From the NCBI GenBank assembly GCA_963708115.1, contig CAVPRX010000001.1, forward strand, positions 1-64,000: a DNA stretch of 64,000 nucleotides, written 5' to 3'. The DNA comes from VRUE01 sp963708115. GTDB taxonomy: Bacteria; Actinomycetota; Thermoleophilia; Solirubrobacterales; 70-9. Shown here in pieces: positions 19,868 to 29,489 of the stretch (positions within the stretch are counted from its first letter, which is position 1; every line of letters starts with the position of its first letter). The position numbers and the translations under genes are program-made. The notes beneath the pieces were generated by a model, which worked only from the letters and a program-made list of their open reading frames with translations, was not told the origin of the DNA and searched no databases.

Positions 19868-20541
19868 CCGCGGAGCTGCGTGTCGTCCACCTCGACGAGC
19901 ACCTCGCGGTGGTCGACAAGCCCGCCGGCCTCGTCGTCCACCCGGCACCATCGCACGAAGGATCCACGCTGGTCGACGAGCTGGCGGAGATCCTCGGCGG
20001 CGGCGCCGACCCAGAGCGTCCCGGCATCGTCCACCGCCTCGACAAGGAGACCAGCGGCCTGCTCGTCGTCGCCCGCGACGACGCCACCCACACGGCGCTG
20101 CAGGAGCAGGTCCGCGAGCGCGAGGTAGAACGCGTCTACTTGGCCCTCGCCGGAGGGCGGCTCGGCTCGCGCACGGGGACGATCGATGCGCCGATCGGCC
20201 GCGCGTCGCGGCAGCGGCACCGCATGGCCGTGTCTGGAGCGGCCTCACGGCAGGCTCGCACCCACTTCGAGGTGCTGGAGCTGCTCGCCGCCGAGAGCTA
20301 CCTCGAGGTCAAGCTGGAGACCGGGCGAACGCACCAGATCCGCGCCCACTTCGGCGCCATCGGCCATCCCCTGATCGGCGACGCAACCTACGGCGGTGAG
20401 AGGAAGTACGGCCTGAGCCGTCAATTCCTGCACGCCCACAGGCTCGCCTTTGCCCACCCGGCCAGCGGCGCGGCGATGGACTTCCGCTCTGAGCTGCCCG
20501 CGGACCTCGCCGCGGCGCTGGCGGCTGCCCGCTCCGCCTGA
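19864..20541 (+). CDS. RluA-family pseudouridine synthase
   Basis: A 225-residue RluA-type pseudouridine synthase acting on rRNA or tRNA. Motif HRLDKETSGLLVVAR has the catalytic Asp, and VDKPAGLVVHP, YLEVKLETGRTHQIRAHF and HPLIGDATYGG are conserved. Unlike RluD it has no N-terminal S4 domain. The lspA-rluD order is common in bacteria, which supports RluD-like function on 23S helix 69, but the missing S4 domain leaves the target uncertain. It overlaps lspA by ATGA. Confidence 0.9.
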   Translation: MTAELRVVHLDEHLAVVDKPAGLVVHPAPSHEGSTLVDELAEILGGGADPERPGIVHRLDKETSGLLVVARDDATHTALQEQVREREVERVYLALAGGRLGSRTGTIDAPIGRASRQRHRMAVSGAASRQARTHFEVLELLAAESYLEVKLETGRTHQIRAHFGAIGHPLIGDATYGGERKYGLSRQFLHAHRLAFAHPASGAAMDFRSELPADLAAALAAARSA

Positions 20542-20685
20542 CCACGCTCGCCCCACTACAATTCCTCCGTTCTAAACCTAAACCGACCCCCGTCGTAACC
20601 GCCCCGGATCCTGACTTCGCCTCGTGAGGCCGAGTCCCCGGCTAGGCCGGCGGGCTTTACACAAAACCAAGGAGACCCTTCGAAG
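20542..20685 (+). promoter_or_regulatory. rpsB promoter and leader region
   Basis: This 144-nt gap contains a -10-like TACAAT (20557-20562) and then two consecutive hairpins in the predicted leader. The first is at 20613-20635 (GCCTC-GT-GAGGC inside GACT/GAGTC). The second is at 20636-20654 (CCCCGGCTAGGCCGGCGGG). They are followed by AAGGAG and the rpsB ATG. Structured rpsB leaders that bind S2 are known in several phyla; whether this is one is untested. Confidence 0.4.
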
Positions 20686-21858
20686 ATGCCAGAGGCAGGC
20701 CTAAAAGAGCTGCTGGAGGCCGGAGTCCACTTCGGCCATCAGACGCGGCGCTGGAACCCGAACATGCGCCGCTACATATTCGGCGAGCTGGACGGGATTC
20801 ACATCATCGACCTGATCCAGACCGAGGCGCTACTGGAGAACGCGCGCCGCTTCGCCGGCGAGCTCGCCAGCGGCGGCGGCACGGTGCTCTTCGTCGGCAC
20901 CAAGAAGCAGGCCCGGGGGCCGGTCCAGGAATGGGCCGAACGCTGCAAGATGCCCTACGTCAACCAGCGCTGGCTCGGCGGGCTGCTGACCAACTTCAAC
21001 ACGATCTCGCAGCGGATTTCTCGCCTGCACGAGCTGACCACCTGGCAGGAGGAGGGCAAACTCGACCTGCTGCCGACCAAGGAGCGAATGGGGATGCAGG
21101 CCGAGCTGGCCAAGCTCGAGTACAACCTCGGCGGGGTGCGAGACATGGACCGCCTGCCCGACGCCGTCTTCGTCACCGACCTGAAAACCGAGGAGATCGC
21201 GGTCCGCGAGGCCGTTCGTCTGCGGATCCCGATCATCGGGCTGGTCGACACCAACTGCGACCCGACCCAGATCGACTACGTGATTCCCGGCAATGACGAC
21301 GCGATTCGCTCCTGCCAACTGGTGATCGGCACGATCGGCGGCGCGGTCGATGAGGGCTCCAGTGCCTGGCGCGTCCAGGAGGAGAAGCGCATCGCCGAGG
21401 AAATGGAACGGCGCAAACACGAGGAAGAAGAGAGAAAGAAGCGGGAGGCGGAAGAGAAAGAGCGGGTCGAAAAACTCGAGGCGGAGAAAAAGCTCGCTGA
21501 AGAAGCGGCTGCCAAAAAAGCTGCTGAAGCGCCGCCGGTCAAACCTGCTCCAGCTGCACAGGGTTCGGGCGCCTCAGCCGCGGGTCCTGTCGCGGGGCAG
21601 GGGGGGCGCTGCGGGCGGACCAAAAAGGTCCGTCCTCGACCCCCCCCAACCCCGCACCACCCACGGGAGAGGTGCCTAAAGCCGAGGCTCCGGCCAAAGA
21701 GGCGGCCGCCCCGGTGCCTGAGAAAGCTCCTGCACCCGCACCCACCGCAGAGAAAGCTGCGGAGACGGCTCCAGCCGAGACCGAGAAAGCTCCTGCCGAA
21801 GAGGAGAAAGCTCCCGCTGCTAAAGAGGGAGATTCGAAATGAGCGTTACTGCCGCTGA
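20686..21858 (+). CDS. rpsB: 30S ribosomal protein S2 with long, apparently frameshifted C-terminal tail
   Basis: Residues 1 to about 225 are a complete S2 (LLEAGVHFGHQTRRWNPNM, LFVGTKKQA, RWLGGLLTNF, VDTNCDPTQIDYVIPGNDDA). A Lys/Glu/Ala-rich tail follows (RKHEEEERKKREAEEKER...). After about residue 305 the reading frame turns into an unnatural Arg/Pro/Lys-rich sequence up to 21858. The frame offset by two bases instead reads PKAEAPAKEAAAPVPEKAP and continues in the same composition to EGDSK and a TGA at 21840-21842, overlapping the tsf ATG. One additional base in the G7 run (21600-21606) would restore it. The break coincides with a palindromic insert at 21592-21655. Confidence 0.9.
   Translation: MPEAGLKELLEAGVHFGHQTRRWNPNMRRYIFGELDGIHIIDLIQTEALLENARRFAGELASGGGTVLFVGTKKQARGPVQEWAERCKMPYVNQRWLGGLLTNFNTISQRISRLHELTTWQEEGKLDLLPTKERMGMQAELAKLEYNLGGVRDMDRLPDAVFVTDLKTEEIAVREAVRLRIPIIGLVDTNCDPTQIDYVIPGNDDAIRSCQLVIGTIGGAVDEGSSAWRVQEEKRIAEEMERRKHEEEERKKREAEEKERVEKLEAEKKLAEEAAAKKAAEAPPVKPAPAAQGSGASAAGPVAGQGGRCGRTKKVRPRPPPTPHHPRERCLKPRLRPKRRPPRCLRKLLHPHPPQRKLRRRLQPRPRKLLPKRRKLPLLKREIRNERYCR
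21592..21655. repeat. Palindromic element inside the rpsB tail
   Basis: Outer arms 21592-21606 and 21641-21655 match at 13 of 15 positions as reverse complements. Inside is a perfect 6-bp hairpin, CGGACC-AAAAA-GGTCCG (21616-21632). The element contains a G7 run and a C8 run. It lies within the coding tail of rpsB at the point where the frame changes. Confidence 0.65.
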
Positions 21859-22444
21859 TGTAAAGGCCCTGCGGGACCGTACGGGTGCGGCGATGATGGA
21901 TTGCAAAGCTGCGCTCTCGGAGTCCGAGGGAGATGTCGATCGCGCTATTGAGATCTTGCGCGTGAAGGGCCAAGCCTCGGCCGCCAAGCGGGAAGGTCGG
22001 GGAACCAGCGAGGGTGTCGTCTCCTCCTACATCCACGCCAACGACAAGGTCGGGGCGATGGTCGAAGTTCAGTGCGAGACCGACTTCGTCGCCCGCAACG
22101 AGGACTTCAAGGCCTTCGCCTACGAGGTCGCCCTGCACGTCGCCGCGACGTCCCCCAAGTTCGTCTCCTCCGAGGAGATCCCGGCCGAGGAGCGCGAGGC
22201 CGAAAAGCGGGTCTTCGAGGAGAAGGCGCGCGAGGACGGCAAACCGGACAACGTCGTCGAAAAGATCGTCGAGGGTCAGCTCGCCAAGTGGGCCAAGGAA
22301 ATAGCCCTGCTCGACCAGTCCCACGTCAACGCCGAGAAACACGACTCGAAGTCGATCGAGGAGCTGCGTCAAGAGCTGGCCGCGAAGACCGGCGAGAACA
22401 TCCGCGTGGCGCGCTTCGCCTACTTCCGCGTCGGCGACGATTGA
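21839..22444 (+). CDS. tsf: Elongation factor Ts
   Basis: The nucleotide exchange factor for EF-Tu. At 201 residues it is the short form seen in many Gram-positive lineages. The N-terminal UBA-like domain reads VKALRDRTGAAMMDCKAAL, and the core contains EVQCETDFVARNEDFKAF. The C-terminus, LAAKTGENIRVARFAYFRVG, is the usual end. The ATG overlaps the end of the alternate rpsB frame by 4 nt, which supports that frame as the ancestral one. Confidence 0.95.
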   Translation: MSVTAADVKALRDRTGAAMMDCKAALSESEGDVDRAIEILRVKGQASAAKREGRGTSEGVVSSYIHANDKVGAMVEVQCETDFVARNEDFKAFAYEVALHVAATSPKFVSSEEIPAEEREAEKRVFEEKAREDGKPDNVVEKIVEGQLAKWAKEIALLDQSHVNAEKHDSKSIEELRQELAAKTGENIRVARFAYFRVGDD

Positions 22445-23172
22445 ACAACAAGAGTCCTAAATTCAGCCGCATCCTCCTCAAGCTCTCGGGGGAGGCGCTG
22501 ATGGGGGAGCGCGATCACGGCACCGACGCGGCGGAGGTGGAGCGGATCGCCCGCCAGGTGGCGGCGGTGCGCGCCCAGGGAGTCGAGGTCGCGATCGTCG
22601 TCGGCGCCGGCAACATCTACCGCGGCCTGCAGGGAGCCGCCGCGGGGATGGACCGCGCGACCGGCGATTACATGGGGATGCTGGCGACGGTGCTGAACGC
22701 GCTGACCCTGCAGGACGCGCTGGAGAAGATCGGCGAGCACACGCGGGTGATGTCGGCGATCGCCGTCCAGGAGGTCGCCGAGCCCTACATCCGCCGCCGC
22801 GCGATGCGCCACCTCGAGAAGGGCCGTGTGGTGATCTTCGCCGCCGGCACCGGCAACCCGTTCTTCACCACCGACACCGCCGCGGCGCTGCGCGCCCTGG
22901 AGATCCACGCGCAAACGATCCTGATGGCGAAGAACGGGGTTGAAGGGGTCTACGACTCCGACCCGGCGATCAACCCCGACGCCAAGTTCATCCCCGAGAT
23001 CGGCCACCGCGAGGCGATCGAGCGCGGGCTCAAGGTGATGGACTCGACCGCGCTGTCGCTCTGCATGGACAACGACCTGCCGATCTACGTCTTCAACATG
23101 GGCGACGAGACCAACATAGATAGGATCGTCGGCGGCGAGAGGGTAGGCACGCTGGTTTCCAGCGCCGCCTGA
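22441..23172 (+). CDS. pyrH: UMP kinase
   Basis: Phosphorylates UMP to UDP; an amino-acid-kinase-fold hexamer. The 243 residues include RILLKLSGEALMG, VVGAGNIYRGLQGA, DYMGMLATVLNALTLQDALE, GTGNPFFTTDTAAALRA and VEGVYDSDP. The start is a TTG overlapping the tsf stop (TTGA); the next ATG would remove the KLSGEAL nucleotide-binding strand, so TTG is preferred. The rpsB-tsf-pyrH-frr order is near universal. Confidence 0.95.
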   Translation: MNNKSPKFSRILLKLSGEALMGERDHGTDAAEVERIARQVAAVRAQGVEVAIVVGAGNIYRGLQGAAAGMDRATGDYMGMLATVLNALTLQDALEKIGEHTRVMSAIAVQEVAEPYIRRRAMRHLEKGRVVIFAAGTGNPFFTTDTAAALRALEIHAQTILMAKNGVEGVYDSDPAINPDAKFIPEIGHREAIERGLKVMDSTALSLCMDNDLPIYVFNMGDETNIDRIVGGERVGTLVSSAA

Positions 23173-23191
23173 GGACCGGAGAGAGGACCCA

Positions 23192-23755
23192 GTGGAGCTG
23201 ATCGACGAGTTGCTCAAAGACGCCGAAGGGCGAATGCAGAAGTCGGTCGAATCGAGCCGTGGAGAGCTGGCTACGGTCCGTACCGGACGCGCCTCGCCGC
23301 ACCTTCTGGACCGGATCACGGTCGACTACTACGGCTCGCCGACCCCGCTGAAGCAGCTCGCCAACATCGCTACCTCCGACGCGCGGCTGCTCACCGTGAC
23401 CCCGTTCGACAAGGGGTCGATGGGCGAGATAGAGAAGGCGATCCAGGAGTCCGACGTCGGCCTCACGCCGAGCAACGACGGCAACGTGATCCGCCTGCAG
23501 ATCCCCGAGCTGACCGAGGAGCGGCGCCGCGAGATGGTCAAGGTCGTCCACGGGGTCGCCGAGGAGGGACGGATTGCGATCCGCAACATCCGCCGCGACA
23601 CGATGCAGGACCTGCGCGATCTCAAAAAAGAGGGTGAAGCGGGCGAGGACGACGAGCGCCGCGCCGAGGCGGCACTGCAGAAGCAGACCGACGAGGCGAT
23701 CGCCGAGATCGACACCCTGCTCGAGGGAAAGGAAGAGGAGATCCTGGAGGTGTGA
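23192..23755 (+). CDS. frr: Ribosome recycling factor
   Basis: Splits post-termination ribosomes together with EF-G. The 187 residues match the usual length: MQKSVESSRGELATVRTGRA at the N-terminus, DYYGSPTPLKQLANI, LTVTPFDKGSMGEIEKAI, and a C-terminal helix with RRDTMQDLRDLKKEGEAGED. It starts with GTG 19 nt after pyrH with GGAGAGAGGA just before it. Confidence 0.95.
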   Translation: MELIDELLKDAEGRMQKSVESSRGELATVRTGRASPHLLDRITVDYYGSPTPLKQLANIATSDARLLTVTPFDKGSMGEIEKAIQESDVGLTPSNDGNVIRLQIPELTEERRREMVKVVHGVAEEGRIAIRNIRRDTMQDLRDLKKEGEAGEDDERRAEAALQKQTDEAIAEIDTLLEGKEEEILEV

Positions 23756-24423
23756 GCACCTCCGCGCGGTACGTCGCGATCATCACCGACGGCAACGGGC
23801 GCTGGGCAGAGCAGCGAGGTCTCCCCGTCGCCGACGGGCACCGGGCCGGTGCCGACACGGTCAAGGCTCGATTGCGGGACGCGGTCGAGCTCGGCGTGGA
23901 GGAGCTGACTGTCTTCTCCTTCTCGACCGAGAACTGGGCGCGGCCGTCGGCGGAGGTCGAGGGCCTGATGCAGATGTTCGGCGAGCGGATCGACGCCGAA
24001 ACCCCCGAGCTGCACGAGGAAGGGGTGCGGATGCGGTTCCTCGGACGGCGTGAGGGAGTCGCTGAGAGCCTGGTCGAGCGGATGCGCTGGGCAGAAGAGA
24101 CAACCGCGAAGAACGATCGCATCGTCCTCTTCGTCGCCTTCAACTACGGCGGTCGGGCGGAGATCGTCGACGCGGCGCGAAGCTTCAAGGGGAGCTCTGA
24201 GGAGGAGTTCCGCCAACACCTCTACGCGCCTGAGATGCACGACCCAGACCTCTTGATCCGGACCAGCGGCGAGCAGCGCATCTCCAACTACCTGCTCTGG
24301 CAGTGCGCCTACTCGGAGCTGGTCTTCCGCGACGAGCTCTGGCCGGACTTCGATCGCGAGGCTTTCGAGCAGTCGCTGCGCGAGTTCGAGCTTCGACAAC
24401 GGCGCTTCGGGAGGCGGACCTAA
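23752..24423 (+). CDS. uppS: Isoprenyl (undecaprenyl) diphosphate synthase
   Basis: A cis-prenyltransferase that makes the long-chain lipid carrier for cell-wall synthesis. The 223 residues carry VAIITDGNGRWAEQRGLP (catalytic Asp), GHRAGADTVK, TVFSFSTENWARP, FNYGGRAEIVDAA and LLIRTSGEQRISNYLLWQ. The usual Met before the catalytic DGNGRW is Thr here. The protein starts with GTG overlapping frr (GTGA). Chain length (C50 or C55) cannot be read from the sequence. Confidence 0.94.
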   Translation: MSTSARYVAIITDGNGRWAEQRGLPVADGHRAGADTVKARLRDAVELGVEELTVFSFSTENWARPSAEVEGLMQMFGERIDAETPELHEEGVRMRFLGRREGVAESLVERMRWAEETTAKNDRIVLFVAFNYGGRAEIVDAARSFKGSSEEEFRQHLYAPEMHDPDLLIRTSGEQRISNYLLWQCAYSELVFRDELWPDFDREAFEQSLREFELRQRRFGRRT

Positions 24424-25316
24424 TGGTTCAGGACCTATTCGACGACGACATGTTCTCCGAGGAGCCGCCCCCGCCCGAGCGCCCCCCGCGCGAGCCGCGG
24501 CGGCAGCGCAACGCTCTGCTGGGCGGCGAGACGGCGCGGCGGATCCTCGTTGCGATTCCCTGGATCGCCTTCGCGATCGCGATCGTCGTGCTCGGCGGGC
24601 CGGTGTTCGCCGTCGCGATGGCCGGGCTCGGGCTGCTCTGCCTGCGCGAGTACTTCGTCATGACGGCGCCGCTGCGGCCGATCCAGATGGCGGCATACAT
24701 CGCCCTCGTCGGGATGGTCGCGGCGGCCTACTTCGGCACCGCATTCAATGTCCTTCTCCTCGCGACCGCGTCCTTCCCGCTGCTCTTCTTCTTCGGCGCC
24801 CGGCGCCGGCCCCGTGACGGGATCGTTATCTCGATGGGCGTAACGGTCCTCGGCGCGGTCTGGATCGGCCTGCCGATGGTCCATGCCGTGCTCCTGCGCG
24901 ACCTGCCCGACCACGGCGCGGCGCTGCTGATCGACGTTCTAGTCGGCACCTTTGCCACCGACACCGCCGCTTATGCGACTGGGCGCATGTTCGGCTCGCA
25001 CCGGATCACTCCCGACCTCTCGCCCAACAAGACGATCGAGGGCCTCATCGGCGGCTTCCTGATCGGCACGATGGCCTTCTGGTTCGCCGGCCTCTACCAG
25101 AACTGGCTCTCTGGAGCAGATGCGCTGATCATCGGCGCCGCAGTCGCCGCGATCGCGCCGATCGGCGACCTCTTTGCCTCGATGGTCAAGCGCGATCTCG
25201 GCACCAAGGACACCGGCAAGCTCTTCGGCCCGCACGGCGGCCTGCTCGACCGCCTAGACGCCGTCCTATTCACGGTCGTAGTCGGCTACTACCTCTCTGT
25301 CCAGCTGGTCTATTGA
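24423..25316 (+). CDS. cdsA: Phosphatidate cytidylyltransferase
   Basis: Makes CDP-diacylglycerol from CTP and phosphatidate in the membrane. The 297 residues begin with an acidic/proline-rich cytoplasmic stretch of about 40 residues, followed by roughly eight hydrophobic segments. The family signature SMVKRDLGTKDTGKLFG...PHGGLLDRLD is complete near the C-terminus, as is ITPDLSPNKTIEG. The ATG overlaps the uppS TAA (TAATG). It supplies CDP-DAG for the PgsA-like enzyme at 32.5 kb. Confidence 0.94.
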   Translation: MVQDLFDDDMFSEEPPPPERPPREPRRQRNALLGGETARRILVAIPWIAFAIAIVVLGGPVFAVAMAGLGLLCLREYFVMTAPLRPIQMAAYIALVGMVAAAYFGTAFNVLLLATASFPLLFFFGARRRPRDGIVISMGVTVLGAVWIGLPMVHAVLLRDLPDHGAALLIDVLVGTFATDTAAYATGRMFGSHRITPDLSPNKTIEGLIGGFLIGTMAFWFAGLYQNWLSGADALIIGAAVAAIAPIGDLFASMVKRDLGTKDTGKLFGPHGGLLDRLDAVLFTVVVGYYLSVQLVY

Positions 25317-25318
25317 TC

Positions 25319-25362
25319 GAAACCGCAAAAACCCCGTCCTGAACAAGGGTTTTTGCGGTTTC
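25319..25362 (+). terminator. Terminator after cdsA
   Basis: A perfect 16-bp stem (GAAACCGCAAAAACCC at 25319-25334 with 25347-25362) and a 12-nt loop, 2 nt after the cdsA stop. The A5/T5 stretches lie inside the stem. It probably ends the rpsB-cdsA transcript. Confidence 0.75.
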
Positions 25363-25399
25363 GTGGGACGGCGCCGTCCGTCCCTATGCTCTGTCTTCG

Positions 25400-26545
25400 A
25401 TGAAGAGGGTCGTGATACTTGGATCGACGGGATCGATCGGAACTCAGGCGCTGGAGATCGTCGCCGCTTCCGACGAGCTCCAGGTCGTCGGCCTGGCCGC
25501 CGGGTCGAGCTGGGAGCAGCTACTCGGGCAGGCACGGCAGCACAGCGTGCCGACCGTGGCTTTGGCCGACACCGATGCGGCCGAGCGGGCGCGCTCCACC
25601 TGGGACGGCCGCGTGCTCGTCGGCGAGGAGGGGATTCGCGAGTTGATCGCCGCCTCCGGCGCCGACCTTGTCCTCAACGGGATGGTCGGCGCGGCCGGCC
25701 TCGGCCCGACCATCGTCGCCCTCGGCGAGGGGATCGACGTCGCCCTCGCCAACAAGGAGAGCCTGGTGATCGGCGGCGAGCTGACCACGGCGCTGGCCGA
25801 GGCGACCGGGGCGAGGCTGTTGCCGGTCGACTCCGAGCACTCGGCGCTGTTCCAGCTGATCGGCGCCGCGCAACCCGGCACCGTCGAGCGGCTCGTCCTG
25901 ACCGCCTCGGGCGGACCTTTCCGCGGCCGCAGCGATCTCTCCGGGGTCAGCGTCGAGGACGCCCTCGCGCACCCGACCTGGAGGATGGGCGGACGGATCA
26001 CGATCGACTCGGCGACCCTGATGAACAAGGGGTTCGAGGCGATCGAGGCCCATCACCTCTTCGGCGTGCCGTATGAGCAGATCGCCGTCGTGGTCCATCC
26101 GCAGTCGATCGTCCACTCGCTGATCGACCTCGTCGACGGCGCCACCCTGGCCCACCTCGGCTACCCCGACATGAGGGTGCCGATCTCCTACGCCCTGCAC
26201 TTCCCCGAGCGGGCCGACGTCGACGTGCCGCGGCTCGACCTCTCAACGGTGGGAGAGCTGAGCTTCGAGCCGCCGGACCCGGGGACCTTCGCCTGTCTGC
26301 GCCTGGCGCTGGAGGCAGGCAAGGCGGGGGGGACCGCACCCTGCGTGCTCAACGCCGCCGACGAGGTCGCCGTCGCCGCCTTCCTCGACGGGCGGATCGA
26401 GTTCACCGCGATCGCAGCCGTGATCGAGCAGGTTCTGGAGGAGATGCCGGCGCGGCCGGTGACCCACTTCGAGGACCTCTTCGCCTGTGACGAGGAGGCC
26501 CGCCGCCGCACCGAGGAACAGGTCGGGGGGTTGGCTCCAGCATGA
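25400..26545 (+). CDS. dxr: 1-deoxy-D-xylulose 5-phosphate reductoisomerase
   Basis: The second enzyme of the MEP isoprenoid pathway, NADPH dependent. The 381 residues contain VVILGSTGSIGTQALE (Rossmann), NGMVGAAGLGPT, LANKESLVIGGEL, LLPVDSEHSALFQLI (metal-binding Asp and Glu), LTASGGPFRGRS, HPTWRMGGRITIDSATLMNKG (active-site loop) and HPQSIVHSLI. All catalytic residues are visible. A TATGCT box (25385-25390) lies 9 nt before the ATG, suggesting a fresh promoter after the cdsA terminator. It overlaps rseP by ATGA. Confidence 0.95.
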   Translation: MKRVVILGSTGSIGTQALEIVAASDELQVVGLAAGSSWEQLLGQARQHSVPTVALADTDAAERARSTWDGRVLVGEEGIRELIAASGADLVLNGMVGAAGLGPTIVALGEGIDVALANKESLVIGGELTTALAEATGARLLPVDSEHSALFQLIGAAQPGTVERLVLTASGGPFRGRSDLSGVSVEDALAHPTWRMGGRITIDSATLMNKGFEAIEAHHLFGVPYEQIAVVVHPQSIVHSLIDLVDGATLAHLGYPDMRVPISYALHFPERADVDVPRLDLSTVGELSFEPPDPGTFACLRLALEAGKAGGTAPCVLNAADEVAVAAFLDGRIEFTAIAAVIEQVLEEMPARPVTHFEDLFACDEEARRRTEEQVGGLAPA

Positions 26546-27635
26546 ACTGGCTTCTCATCTTCCTCGGCTTCTGCCTGCTGATCATGCTCCACGAGGCCGG
26601 GCACTACGTCGCCGCCAAGGCAACCGGAATGCGGGTAGAGCGCTTCTTTCTCTTCTTCGGCCCGACGATCTGGTCATTCAAACGCGGCGAGACCGAGTAC
26701 GGAGTCAAAGCGATCCCGCTTGGCGGCTACGTGAAAATCACCGGAATGAATCCGGAGGAAGAGATCCCCCCGGCGGTCGCCCACCGCGCCTACTATCGCC
26801 AGCCGGTCTGGAAGCGGATCGTCGTGATCGGAGCGGGCCCGGCGGTGAACATCGTGCTGGCGTTCGTAATCCTCTTCGGCGTATACATGTTCAGCTTCCA
26901 ACAGGTGAACCAGTCCGTCGAAGCCGTGCTACCAAAGAGCCCGGCGGCGGGCGCGCTGAAGCCGGGCGACGAAATCGTCGCCGTCGACGGCAATCGCCAC
27001 CCTGGCCTCAGCAACCAGGATCGGGTCAGCCGCTTCCGCGAAGAAATCGGCTCACACAGGTGCACCGGCGCCCAGAAGGAGGGGTGCCAGGCAGCGACCC
27101 CCGTGCGCCTCACCGTCAAAGATCGCAGCGGCGAGGTGCGGACGGTCTCGGTTCGCCCCGAATTCAGCGCCTCGGCCGGCCAGACCCTGATCGGCTTCTC
27201 GTTCGGCAGCGAACCCATGGACCTGAGCGTTGCGGCGGCTGCCGGCGAGGCCGGGGACCGGATGTGGATGGTCGCCTCGGGAACCGTCCACGTCTTCGCT
27301 CACATCTTCGAAGCCAAAGAACGCAAGCAGGTGTCGGGCATCGTCGGCACCAGCGACGTCGCCAACCAGGTGATCGACTTCGGCGTCGCCCCGGCGTTGC
27401 TACTGCTCGCTCTGGTCAGTCTCTCGCTGGGCCTGATCAACCTGCTGCCGATCCTGCCGCTTGACGGCGGCCACATCTTCTGGAGCCTGGTCGAGAAGGT
27501 ACGGGGCGAACCGGTCTCCCTGCGGGTGATGGAGCGAGCCAGCGTGGTCGGCTTTGCGCTTGTCGCGATGCTGTTCTTCATCGGGCTCAACAACGACATC
27601 GGCCGCATCACCGGCGAAGGATTCAACGTCCGCTG

Positions 27636-27636
<1 letters not shown>
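26542..27636 (+). CDS. rseP: Site-2 protease RseP/RasP family
   Basis: An intramembrane zinc metalloprotease of 364 residues that cleaves anti-sigma factors or signal peptide remnants. The first membrane helix carries HEAGH with the zinc-binding residues, followed by GVKAIPLGGYVKITGMN. One PDZ domain lies at about residues 125-215 (VEAVLPKSPAAGALKPGDEI), with an extra Cys-containing loop (HRCTGAQKEGC). The third zinc ligand is in NLLPILPLDGGHIF. The dxr-rseP-ispG order is typical of actinobacteria. Confidence 0.94.
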
Positions 27637-29456
<1,820 letters not shown>

Positions 29457-29489
29457 GGGCGCCGGAGCCTACCCAGATAGCCTGTAAGC

